In this document: piece after piece, positions 15,169 to 24,228 of the stretch
Position numbering within the stretch: position 1 is the stretch's first letter
How the letters are laid out: every line of letters begins with the position of its first letter
Assembly (NCBI RefSeq): GCF_009601015.1
Contig: NZ_WITJ01000014.1
Location: forward strand, 1 to 46,638
Source: Lactococcus hircilactis
GTDB lineage: Bacteria; Bacillota; Bacilli; Lactobacillales; Streptococcaceae
Length of the DNA: 46,638 nt
Direction of reading: 5' to 3'
The notes under the pieces: model-generated
What the model saw: only the letters and a program-made list of their open reading frames with translations
What the model was told of the DNA's origin: nothing
Database searches by the model: none
Made by a program: the position numbers and the translations under genes

Positions 15169-16893
15169 TTGAATAAAATAAAATTAGAACAACCAAAATC
15201 AGGCTCACAATTGGTGCTTGAAACGTTACGCGAACTAGGTGTGAAGTATATTTTTGGTTATCCTGGTGGTGCCATGTTGCCACTTTATGATGCGATATAT
15301 GATTTTGATGGGATTCAACATATTTTAGCGCGTCATGAACAAGGTGCAACCCACGAAGCAGAAGGATATGCAAAAGCTTCTGGAGAAGTTGGCGTTGTCG
15401 TTGTTACAAGTGGTCCTGGGGCTACAAATACCATCACAGGAATTGCGGATGCTTATTTGGACTCGGTGCCTTTACTTGTTTTTACTGGTCAGGTCGGGAG
15501 AGCTGCGATTGGAAAAGATGCGTTTCAAGAGGCGGATACTGTTGGAATTACAGCACCAATTACTAAATACAACTACCAAATACGAGATACAGCTGATATT
15601 CCACGTGTGGTCACAGAGGCATATTATTTAGCGAGAACAGGGCGTCCTGGACCTGTTGAAATTGACTTGCCTAAGGATATTTCAACTTTAGAGGTCCAAG
15701 AAATAAATGATCCGCAATTAAATCTACCCTATTATCATGAGACTGAAAATGCGGATTGGGATGATTTAAAACCAATTTTAGATCAATTGAAGATTTGTAA
15801 AAAGCCATTGATTTTAGCAGGTGGTGGCTTGAATTATGCAGATGCAGTTCCAGAATTTAGAGCGTTTGTCGAACGCTACAATATTCCTGTAGTGTCCACG
15901 CTATTAGGCTTAGGCACATTGCCTATTGAACATGAATTATCCCTTGGAATGGGAGGTATGCACGGCTCATATGCTGCAAATATGGCTTTGGTTCAGTGTG
16001 ATTTTTTGATCAATTTGGGGTCACGTTTTGATGATCGCATGGTTGGGAAACCTGATAAATTTGCAGAGCATGCTGTGATTGCACACATTGATATTGATCC
16101 TGCAGAGCTTGGAAAAATTGTCAAGACGGACATACAAATTGTGTCAGACTTAAAAGTTGCTCTAAAAAAACTTGTCAGTGCTGACAAAGTCACTTCGGAT
16201 TATCAAAATTGGTTGTCACTACTGACAGAAGATAAAAAACGTGCTCCATTTTCTTATGATCCTGCAGATCAGTATATTCGCCCTCAAGAAGTGATTGAAA
16301 TCATTGGACGTTATACAAAGGGAGATGCGATTATCGTGACAGATGTTGGCCAACACCAAATGTGGACGGCTCAGTACTATCCTTACAAAAACAAGCGGCA
16401 ACTGATTACTTCAGGTGGAATGGGGACGATGGGCTTTGGAATTCCAGCAGCTATCGGAGCCAAATTAGCTTGTCCTGAAAAAGAAGTGATTCTTTTTGTT
16501 GGGGATGGTGGATTTCAAATGACAAATCAAGAGCTCGCTTTGCTGAATGGCTATGGTTTAGCGATTAAAGTGGTCTTGATTAATAATCATTCACTGGGAA
16601 TGGTACGGCAATGGCAAGAAGCATTTTATGATGAGCGCAGAAGTGAATCTGTTTTTGATGCTGAGCCTAATTTCCAACTTTTAGCTGAGGCTTATGGCAT
16701 CAAGCATGTTCATTTTACTGATCCTAAAACGATTGAAGCGGATCTGTCAGTACTGACAGAAAATGTTCCAATGCTAATTGAGATCGGAATTTCTAAAACC
16801 GAGAAGGTCTTGCCTATGGTTCCTGCTGGTTTTAATAATGACGAAATTATTGGTGTTCGTTTTTTGGATGACATCGGAGGTGAACAAGCATGA
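15169..16893 (+). CDS. ilvB: Acetolactate synthase large subunit
   Basis: TTG start with AGAAAGGA upstream; a nearby ATG at 15165 is out of frame and stops after three codons. The 574-residue protein is a ThDP-dependent enzyme that condenses pyruvate to acetolactate. FGYPGGAMLPLYDA and ARHEQGATHEAEG hold the catalytic glutamate region; the ThDP motif GDGGFQMTNQELALL ends with the NN of INNHSLGM. The stop overlaps the start of ilvN (ATGA at 16890). Two dispersed palindromes lie inside the gene (16174, 16746), coding for KLVSADK and DLSVLTE. Confidence 0.95.
   Translation: MNKIKLEQPKSGSQLVLETLRELGVKYIFGYPGGAMLPLYDAIYDFDGIQHILARHEQGATHEAEGYAKASGEVGVVVVTSGPGATNTITGIADAYLDSVPLLVFTGQVGRAAIGKDAFQEADTVGITAPITKYNYQIRDTADIPRVVTEAYYLARTGRPGPVEIDLPKDISTLEVQEINDPQLNLPYYHETENADWDDLKPILDQLKICKKPLILAGGGLNYADAVPEFRAFVERYNIPVVSTLLGLGTLPIEHELSLGMGGMHGSYAANMALVQCDFLINLGSRFDDRMVGKPDKFAEHAVIAHIDIDPAELGKIVKTDIQIVSDLKVALKKLVSADKVTSDYQNWLSLLTEDKKRAPFSYDPADQYIRPQEVIEIIGRYTKGDAIIVTDVGQHQMWTAQYYPYKNKRQLITSGGMGTMGFGIPAAIGAKLACPEKEVILFVGDGGFQMTNQELALLNGYGLAIKVVLINNHSLGMVRQWQEAFYDERRSESVFDAEPNFQLLAEAYGIKHVHFTDPKTIEADLSVLTENVPMLIEIGISKTEKVLPMVPAGFNNDEIIGVRFLDDIGGEQA
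16172..16187. repeat. Dispersed palindrome copy in ilvB (first)
   Basis: TTGTCAGTGCTGACAA; the outer pair is T-A instead of C-G on both sides, so the palindrome is kept. Confidence 0.75.
16744..16759. repeat. Dispersed palindrome copy in ilvB (second)
   Basis: CTGTCAGTACTGACAG, perfect, coding for part of DLSVLTE. Confidence 0.8.
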
Positions 16894-17366
16894 GAAGGAT
16901 GATTGTCGCTAAATTAAACAATGTGACTGGTGTGCTCAATCGTTTCACAGCTGTGCTTAACCGCAGGCAAATCAATATCGTTTCTGTTTCTGCTGGAATT
17001 ACTGAAAATTATAGCGTGTCTAACATCACAGTTGTTGTTGATGTGGACGATTTATTTGGAATGGAACAGATTATAAAGCAACTCAACCGTTTGATTGATG
17101 TGATTGAAGTCGAAGATTTGACGGATTTAGCACACGTAGAGCGTGAAGTGATTTTGCTAAAAGTTGAGGCTCCAGCAAGTAAACGTGCTGAAATTTTCAC
17201 AATGATTGATCCATTTAGAGCTAGTGTCATCGATGTTTCAAACGAAAACATCACCATTCAAGCAACAGGTCAAATTGATAAAATCGAAGCCCTGATTGCA
17301 ATTGTTAAACCTTACGGTATTTTGAATCTCTCAAGAACAGGTGCTACTGGGCTTGAAAGAGGTTGA
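16890..17366 (+). CDS. ilvN: Acetolactate synthase regulatory (small) subunit
   Basis: The protein has 158 residues, usual for IlvN/IlvH of Gram-positives, with an N-terminal ACT domain (IVAKLNNVTGVLNRFTAVL) that binds valine for feedback control and a C-terminal domain that contacts IlvB. It overlaps ilvB by 4 bp, giving coupled expression of both subunits. Confidence 0.93.
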   Translation: MRRMIVAKLNNVTGVLNRFTAVLNRRQINIVSVSAGITENYSVSNITVVVDVDDLFGMEQIIKQLNRLIDVIEVEDLTDLAHVEREVILLKVEAPASKRAEIFTMIDPFRASVIDVSNENITIQATGQIDKIEALIAIVKPYGILNLSRTGATGLERG

Positions 17367-17400
17367 TTTTATAAAAACGTCATAATATAAATTATGTTAA

Positions 17401-18441
<1,041 letters not shown>

Positions 18442-18469
18442 TCAGATAAATCAATGTGAAACGTATTTA

Positions 18470-18500
18470 CCATTCTGTCAGTACTGACAGAATGGTTTTC
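18470..18500 (+). terminator. Palindromic terminator/attenuator between ilvC and ilvA
   Basis: A perfect 26-bp palindrome (18470-18495) with core CTGTCAGTACTGACAG, followed by TTTTC. The T-run is short, so read-through into ilvA is likely. Confidence 0.55.
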
Positions 18501-18519
18501 ATGTAAAAAAGGAGAAAAA

Positions 18520-19770
18520 ATGCTGTCAGTCAATGATGTCAAGAAAGCTTACGAAGTTTTAAAACCTGTTGTATTTAAAACTGCACTGACTTACGATAAA
18601 TATTTATCAGAGAAATACCATGCAAACATTTATTTGAAACATGAAAATGAACAACGTGTGCGTTCATTTAAATTGCGTGGGGCTTATTATGCCATTAGTC
18701 AATTAACAAAAGAAGAACGAAAAAACGGTGTCGTTTGTGCGAGTGCGGGCAATCACGCGCAGGGCGTTGCTTATGCTGCTAATGAATTACAAATTCAAGC
18801 GACCATTTTTATGCCCGTGACAACACCCAATCAAAAAATTTCTCAAGTTAGATTTTTCGGAGGTTCTCACGTCCAAATTGAATTAATTGGAGATACGTTT
18901 GACGAGGCAGCAAAGGCAGCAAAAAACTTCTCAATTACGCATCAAAAAACATTTGTTGATCCATTTGATGATGAAAATGTCATGGCTGGACAAGGGACAG
19001 TGGCGCTTGAAATCTTTGATCAAGCTGAAAAAGAAGGCATCAAATTTGATAAAATGCTCGTGCAGATTGGTGGCGGTGGATTAATTTCTGGAATGGCAAC
19101 CTATAGCCTAGCTACACACCCCGAAGTAGAAGTGATTGGGATTGAAGCAGCTGGAGCGATGTCAATGCGGGCAGCCTATAATTCTGGACGTCCAGTAACC
19201 TTAAATCACATTGATAAATTTGCTGATGGTATTGCTGTGGCGACTGCTGGTCAAAAAACATTTGCAACAATCAAAGATAAGGTTGAGCGATTATTATCTG
19301 TAGATGAAGGGTTAATTTCAGAAACCATTTTAGAGCTGTATTCTAAAGTCGGACTTGTTGCAGAGCCTGCTGGAGCAGCTGCTGTCGCAGCACTTGAGGT
19401 CATTAAAGATGAGATCGTTGGTCAAACGATTGTTTGTTTGATTAGTGGTGGAAACAACGACATTAGTCGAATGCAAGAAATCGAAGAACGCACACAGATA
19501 TATCAAGGTGTTAAACATTATTTTGTGGTGAATTTTCCACAACGGCCTGGTGCACTTCGGCAGTTTGTCAATGAGATATTGGGACCAAATGATGATATCA
19601 CTCGATTTGAGTACATTAAACGTGCTAGCAAAGGAAAAGGACCATGTCTGATTGGAATTTTACTTTCTGACAAACAAGATTATGATGCATTGTTGGAGCG
19701 AATCACTCAATTTGATCCCAATTATGTGAATCTCCATGGTAATGAAAGTCTATACAACTTACTTGTCTAA
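18520..19770 (+). CDS. ilvA: Threonine ammonia-lyase (threonine deaminase)
   Basis: The protein has 416 residues. It converts threonine to 2-ketobutyrate, the first isoleucine step. The PLP lysine lies in RSFKLRGAY, the phosphate loop is GGGGLISG, and a single C-terminal ACT-like regulatory region (from about 335, YFVVNFPQRPGALRQF) is present, matching the one-domain Gram-positive form. AAAAGGAG lies 6 nt upstream of the ATG. It follows ilvC after the palindromic terminator. Confidence 0.94.
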   Translation: MLSVNDVKKAYEVLKPVVFKTALTYDKYLSEKYHANIYLKHENEQRVRSFKLRGAYYAISQLTKEERKNGVVCASAGNHAQGVAYAANELQIQATIFMPVTTPNQKISQVRFFGGSHVQIELIGDTFDEAAKAAKNFSITHQKTFVDPFDDENVMAGQGTVALEIFDQAEKEGIKFDKMLVQIGGGGLISGMATYSLATHPEVEVIGIEAAGAMSMRAAYNSGRPVTLNHIDKFADGIAVATAGQKTFATIKDKVERLLSVDEGLISETILELYSKVGLVAEPAGAAAVAALEVIKDEIVGQTIVCLISGGNNDISRMQEIEERTQIYQGVKHYFVVNFPQRPGALRQFVNEILGPNDDITRFEYIKRASKGKGPCLIGILLSDKQDYDALLERITQFDPNYVNLHGNESLYNLLV

Positions 19771-19779
19771 ATTTTGATT

Positions 19780-19795
19780 CTGTCAGTACTGACGA
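19780..19795. repeat. Dispersed palindrome copy between ilvA and aldB
   Basis: CTGTCAGTACTGACGA: perfect 12-bp core 19782-19793, last two bases altered. No T-run follows, so it is not a terminator here. Confidence 0.75.
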
Positions 19796-19819
19796 CATCC
19801 TTTTCAAACTAAATTTTGG

Positions 19820-19825
19820 TATAAT
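19820..19825 (+). promoter_or_regulatory. Extended -10 promoter of aldB
   Basis: TGGTATAAT in the ilvA-aldB gap has the extended TGn and a perfect -10, with no good -35. It would allow aldB to be expressed apart from the ilv operon. Confidence 0.5.
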
Positions 19826-19856
19826 GGAAAAGAAGATTAAAGGAGATTAATTTATC

Positions 19857-20582
19857 ATGACAGAAATCACAAAACTTTATCAATATAATACGTTAAGCGC
19901 GTTAATGTCTGGATTATATGAAGGAACAATGACAATTGGAGAACTCCTAAAACACGGAGATCTTGGCGTGGGAACACTTGATTCCATTGATGGAGAATTG
20001 ATTGTTTTAGATGGAAAAGCTTATCAAGCTAAAGGAGATAAAACCATCACAGAACTCTCAAATGATGTTAAAGTCCCTTATGCAGCAGTCGTTTTCCATC
20101 GTGCAGAAGTCGTTTTTAAACAGCGTTATAAAACGACCTATGAAGAAATTAAACAGCGCATTGAAAGTTACTTTGATGGTGAAAATCTTTTCCGTTCCAT
20201 TAAAATCAAAGGTCGGTTCTCTAAAATGCACGTCAGAATGATTCCACGGGCAGAAGAAGGAGTGAAATTTGTCGAAGTTTCACATCATCAACCAGAATAT
20301 TCTGAGGATGATGTGACTGGAACAATTGTTGGCATTTGGACACCAGAGATGTTTCATGGTGTTGGCGTTGCGGGATATCATTTACATTTCATTTCTGATG
20401 ATTTCAGTTTTGGAGGACACATTTTAGACTTTGAAATGGATGAGGGAGAAGTTGAAATAGGAGCGATTGATCAACTTGAACAAGCTTTTCCTGTTCAAGA
20501 TCGGAAATATCTTTTTGCTAAATTAAACCTTGAAGAACTAAAAAAAGACATTGATGTAGCAGAAGCAACACAAGACAAGTAA
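19857..20582 (+). CDS. aldB: Alpha-acetolactate decarboxylase
   Basis: The protein has 241 residues. It turns alpha-acetolactate into acetoin and so draws the common intermediate away from valine and leucine synthesis. LYQYNTLSALMSGLYEG, GDLGVGTLDSIDGELIVLDG and the zinc-binding region GYHLHFISDDFSFGGHILD are all typical. As in L. lactis the gene stands at the end of the ilv operon, where it is thought to balance the two fates of acetolactate. It has its own extended -10 element. Confidence 0.95.
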   Translation: MTEITKLYQYNTLSALMSGLYEGTMTIGELLKHGDLGVGTLDSIDGELIVLDGKAYQAKGDKTITELSNDVKVPYAAVVFHRAEVVFKQRYKTTYEEIKQRIESYFDGENLFRSIKIKGRFSKMHVRMIPRAEEGVKFVEVSHHQPEYSEDDVTGTIVGIWTPEMFHGVGVAGYHLHFISDDFSFGGHILDFEMDEGEVEIGAIDQLEQAFPVQDRKYLFAKLNLEELKKDIDVAEATQDK

Positions 20583-20585
20583 ATT

Positions 20586-20618
20586 AAAAAATCTATCCAG
20601 TTTTGATAGATTTTTTTT
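20586..20618 (+). terminator. Terminator after aldB
   Basis: A 12-bp stem (20586-20597 with 20605-20616), 7-nt loop, and a T-run. It closes the ilv-ald unit. Confidence 0.85.
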
Positions 20619-20637
20619 GTGATTTTTTCGCTCCAAT

Positions 20638-20645
20638 TTCGTATA
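20638..20645 (+). promoter_or_regulatory. Candidate ComX (competence sigma factor) box before dprA
   Basis: TTCGTATA agrees at six of eight positions with the streptococcal cin-box TACGAATA, lies about 20 nt before the dprA ATG and has T-tracts upstream. No normal -10/-35 pair is apparent there. This is weak but fits a late competence gene. Confidence 0.35.
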
Positions 20646-20665
20646 GAAAAGTAAGGAGAATTTAA

Positions 20666-21514
20666 ATGATTATATCAAATTTCACAATATATCGATGGAA
20701 AAATGCAGGAATGACAAATCTTAATGTTTATCGCCTACTTAAATACCTCAAAAAAAACCCAGAACAAATAAGTTTAAGAACGATGGCAAAAATAGGACAA
20801 GTAAAATCAATTCCTGATTTTATCGAACGTTTTAAATCACAAGATGTTCAAACACTAAGAGAGCAGTTCAAACAATTTCCATCATTTTCTATTCTTGATG
20901 CTTGTTATCCAGTCCGACTCAAGAATATTTATAATCCCCCTGTTCTTTTATTTTATCAGGGAAATTTAGAGCTGTTAAGTAAGCAGAAAATCGCATTTGT
21001 CGGCAGTCGCAACCCATCCATTGATGGCATCAAGTCTGTCCAAAAAATCATAAAAGAAATGAATAATCACTTTGTTGTTGTAAGTGGCTTAGCCAAGGGA
21101 ATTGATGCTGCAAGTCACATTGCAAACCTAAAAAATGGTGGATTAACGATTGCTGTCATTGGAACAGGATTGGACACTTTTTACCCCTCTGAAAATAGAC
21201 TACTTCAAGAATACCTCTCAAAAAAGCAACTCCTCCTCACAGAGTACGGCCCAGGGGAAAAGGCCCTCAAATTTCATTTCCCAGAACGCAACCGTATCAT
21301 TGCAGGATTAGCTAAAGGCGTTGTTGTTGCACAAGCCAAGATAAGAAGTGGGAGTCTCATCACTTGCGAGCGTGCGATGGAAGAAGGACGAGACGTTTTT
21401 GCCATTCCAGGTTCAATCCAAGAGAGTTATTCAGCAGGATGTCATCATCTCATCCAGCAAGGGGCAAAATTAATCACACAAGGAAATGATATTTTAGAAG
21501 AATACGAATTCTAA
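20666..21514 (+). CDS. dprA: DNA-processing protein DprA
   Basis: The protein has 282 residues, the short DprA form. It protects incoming single-stranded DNA and loads RecA in natural transformation. The extended Rossmann fold shows IAFVGSRNPSIDG, VVSGLAKGIDAASH, AVIGTGLDTFYPSENR and FPERNRIIAGLAKGVVV. The reading frame is intact. A GTAAGGAG site precedes the ATG, and a possible ComX box is upstream. In many Firmicutes dprA lies next to topA; here 5.8 kb of other genes separates them. Confidence 0.93.
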   Translation: MIISNFTIYRWKNAGMTNLNVYRLLKYLKKNPEQISLRTMAKIGQVKSIPDFIERFKSQDVQTLREQFKQFPSFSILDACYPVRLKNIYNPPVLLFYQGNLELLSKQKIAFVGSRNPSIDGIKSVQKIIKEMNNHFVVVSGLAKGIDAASHIANLKNGGLTIAVIGTGLDTFYPSENRLLQEYLSKKQLLLTEYGPGEKALKFHFPERNRIIAGLAKGVVVAQAKIRSGSLITCERAMEEGRDVFAIPGSIQESYSAGCHHLIQQGAKLITQGNDILEEYEF

Positions 21515-21627
21515 CCGATAGATTTAAATGTAGATTTAATAAAATAAAGTCCATTACTTCATCGCGCTATATTATGATACAATAAATAAAAACAAATAAC
21601 TTTTAATTTATAAACGATGGAGGAATG

Positions 21628-22269
21628 ATGTACTTTAAGCGCTTTGCACAACTTTTTTTAATTTTCTTTTTAGCCATACTAATTTTTTTAGCTGTTTTTG
21701 AAACGAATTTTACTGGAAATGTTGGTATAACCTTTATTTTTGCAACGATTATCGCCTATATTTTCTTAACACTCCCATTGGTTTTTCTTACATTGGCTAA
21801 AAGTAAGAAAAAAGAAAGCATCGTGGGAACACAAAATGAACACGGTGATTTTTCGCGTTATTTACAAGAAGTTCCAGGATATGTTGCATTATCAACACAA
21901 AATTCCAAAGGGATAACCTCAACTACACTCATGAGTTTTACCCAATCTAAAAGACACGAAAATATCCTTTACATGGTCACAGATCGAAATGCTCGCAAGG
22001 TTCAAGAAATGAAAACACATCCACAAGTTAGTTTTACCAGCTGGTTAAATAACCTCGAGAATGGAGCACGTCTCTCCTCGAATCAAGTGCATGTCGAACT
22101 ATTTGAAGAAATCAATGAAAATAAAAAATTAATTGAAGCAGAACCGCATATCCTTGCACTCCACGAAAATGCTGCGCATATGACCATTATCCAATTAACC
22201 TGTGATTCTATTCTTTATGAAAACTTCAAAGAAGGATCTAAAATTTTAGATTTTAGAACGTCACAGTAA
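21628..22269 (+). CDS. Membrane-anchored pyridoxamine-phosphate-oxidase-like split-barrel protein
   Basis: Two ATG codons lie in tandem (21625, 21628); ATGGAGG favours the second, giving 213 residues. Two hydrophobic helices fill residues 5-55, then a charged linker (KSKKKESIVGTQNEHGDF), then a domain of about 130 residues (YVALSTQNSKGITSTTLMSF, VTDRNARKVQEMKTHPQVSF) with the pattern of FMN-binding split-barrel general stress proteins. The soluble part faces the cytoplasm if the positive-inside rule holds. It is convergent with menC and 5 bp from it. Substrate and cofactor are not known. Confidence 0.6.
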   Translation: MYFKRFAQLFLIFFLAILIFLAVFETNFTGNVGITFIFATIIAYIFLTLPLVFLTLAKSKKKESIVGTQNEHGDFSRYLQEVPGYVALSTQNSKGITSTTLMSFTQSKRHENILYMVTDRNARKVQEMKTHPQVSFTSWLNNLENGARLSSNQVHVELFEEINENKKLIEAEPHILALHENAAHMTIIQLTCDSILYENFKEGSKILDFRTSQ

Positions 22270-22274
22270 CGTCC

Positions 22275-23399
22275 TTAATCATTTTTAGCATCAAAATTGA
22301 CGGAGTGTATGGTATATTTTTTAATACGTTCGAGATTTACTGAAACACCCAATCCAATACCATTTGGAAGTTTCATTTTCCCGTTCACAAATTTAATTTC
22401 TGGAGAAATGAGATCTTCTTTAAAATAATGAGAAGCATCTGATAAATCTCCTGGCATTACGTTATCAGCTAATCCAGAAAGTTGAACATGTAAAATTTTA
22501 GAGATGCCTGTTTCTACCATACTTCCCACCCAAAATCTAATGTGGTGTGCCCTGCAGATGTTGATTGCCTCACGAATCTGATAAAGTCCTCCGAGACGTC
22601 CGATTTTGAGATTTACCCATTTTTTTCCAGGTACATTACATAATTTATTTAATGTAAAAAGTGAAGTTATATTTTCATCAAAGCAAACAGGTGTATTTAA
22701 ATCTTTCAAAATGTTTTGATAATCTGAAATATTTTGTGTATCAAATGGTTCTTCAATACATAATAACGCTAATTTATCTAATTTTTTATATTCATTCAAT
22801 TGACTCCATTTATATGAACGGTTGGCATCAACCGCAAAATCAAGAGTAGGAAAAAGCGTCATCACCTGTTTCATTTTTTTATATGCATTTTCTGGATGAA
22901 CTTTAATTTTAATTCTTCGAACACCATCTTTTTTCAATTTTTCAATCTCGTTTATCGTTTGTTCAATCCCAAGATCGCTGATGACCGCACCGCGCTCTAT
23001 TGAGTCATTAAAATGCTCTCCTTTAAAAATCTCACGCATCAGTATTTGATTTTTCTCTTTATAATAAAGATCCAACAAGGCATTTTCTAATCCTGCAATG
23101 GCCATCGGAAAAATTTCCTCATTTTTTAATAACTCGTGAATTTCAAAAGGATGATTTAAAGGATGGTGAAGCAGTTTTGGAATATAATGATGATAAAGTG
23201 CATCGAAAGACATTTCTTGCGTTTCAGCACTATAAAATGGCGTCAAAAAACTGACTACTTCACCAAACCCCATTATTCCGTTCTCATTTTCGATCATAAT
23301 AATGAGACTATCACGAACATTTAATTCTGTTTTTGCAGTTTTAAAACTGAATTTCAATGGGATTTTAATTTGATGAATCGAGATGTGCTTGATTTTCAT
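22275..23399 (-). CDS. menC: o-Succinylbenzoate synthase
   Basis: The protein has 374 residues, of the enolase superfamily. Catalytic features are the KxK of RRIKIKVHPE, metal ligands in VDANRSY, IEEPF and CFDEN, and the second lysine in WVNLKIGRLGG. It converts SHCHC to o-succinylbenzoate in menaquinone synthesis. Its start lies within the end of menH (35-bp overlap) with AGAAGGA before the ATG. It is the last gene of menF-menD-menH-menC. Confidence 0.9.
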   Translation of the reverse strand: MKIKHISIHQIKIPLKFSFKTAKTELNVRDSLIIMIENENGIMGFGEVVSFLTPFYSAETQEMSFDALYHHYIPKLLHHPLNHPFEIHELLKNEEIFPMAIAGLENALLDLYYKEKNQILMREIFKGEHFNDSIERGAVISDLGIEQTINEIEKLKKDGVRRIKIKVHPENAYKKMKQVMTLFPTLDFAVDANRSYKWSQLNEYKKLDKLALLCIEEPFDTQNISDYQNILKDLNTPVCFDENITSLFTLNKLCNVPGKKWVNLKIGRLGGLYQIREAINICRAHHIRFWVGSMVETGISKILHVQLSGLADNVMPGDLSDASHYFKEDLISPEIKFVNGKMKLPNGIGLGVSVNLERIKKYTIHSVNFDAKND

Positions 23400-24228
23400 A
23401 TTTTTCCTTCTCTAAATGTGCCTTGATCAATCGATTATATTCAACAGGAGCTTCAAGATGAATATTATGGCCAACACCTGAAACAATCACTGAAACATCC
23501 TTAAAGTGAGTCCGAGCAAGTTTTGTATATTTTAAATCCAATGCTCCAGCCAAATATAGCATCTTTTCTTGCATTTTTAAACGTTCATTTTTTATCGCTG
23601 GGATTTGACCCTGTCCAGTTGAACGTAAAGTGAGTGCAAGGGCATGAGGGGAATTTTCAATCCGTTGTTTATGAAGCGCATTTTTAAGCGATTGATCTAA
23701 GTTTTTTTGCGATGCAAAGATAGGAAGCCCTCCCCAAAATTCAGAAAACCACGTTGTGCCTTTATTTTCAATTTCAGATGCGAGCTTTTCATCTGATGTC
23801 CGTCTTTTTAACCGTCTTTTCTCATCCGAAATACCAAGAGAAGAAGATTCAATAATCAAATCATCAACGGAATTAGAACCATAAGTTTCTACATAATTTA
23901 AGGCTATTCGTCCCCCCATAGAATATCCAAGAAGAATAAAAGAACGGTCTTTAAACAATTGGTGAATAATTTGATGAATTTGATCCAATATTGCATTCAA
24001 TTGATAAGGTTCTTGATCAATTGGTTTGTCAGATTTTCCGTGTCCAATTAAATCCAGTGCAAAAACCTCATAACCGTCAATAGATAGTCTATCCCAGCTC
24101 TCAGCATTCTGTGCAAAACCATGGAGTGCCAAAATCGGTTTTCCTTTTCCATGTCTTCTGATGCGAAATTGAAGATGATTTATTTCAATCATTTGATCTT
24201 TAAAATTCATTTTTTGTGTATTTTTCAT
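23365..24228 (-). CDS. menH: SHCHC synthase, alpha/beta hydrolase (MenH)
   Basis: The protein has 287 residues, alpha/beta-hydrolase fold. HGFAQNAESWD gives the oxyanion region, GYSMGGRIALNY the nucleophile serine, and SGVGHNIHLEAP the catalytic histidine. In the menaquinone pathway MenH removes pyruvate from the MenD product. It overlaps menD by 29 bp and menC by 35 bp. No clear ribosome binding site is visible before the first ATG, so coupling to menD or a start at 24210 or 24192 is possible. Confidence 0.85.
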   Translation of the reverse strand: MKNTQKMNFKDQMIEINHLQFRIRRHGKGKPILALHGFAQNAESWDRLSIDGYEVFALDLIGHGKSDKPIDQEPYQLNAILDQIHQIIHQLFKDRSFILLGYSMGGRIALNYVETYGSNSVDDLIIESSSLGISDEKRRLKRRTSDEKLASEIENKGTTWFSEFWGGLPIFASQKNLDQSLKNALHKQRIENSPHALALTLRSTGQGQIPAIKNERLKMQEKMLYLAGALDLKYTKLARTHFKDVSVIVSGVGHNIHLEAPVEYNRLIKAHLEKEKYENQAHLDSSN

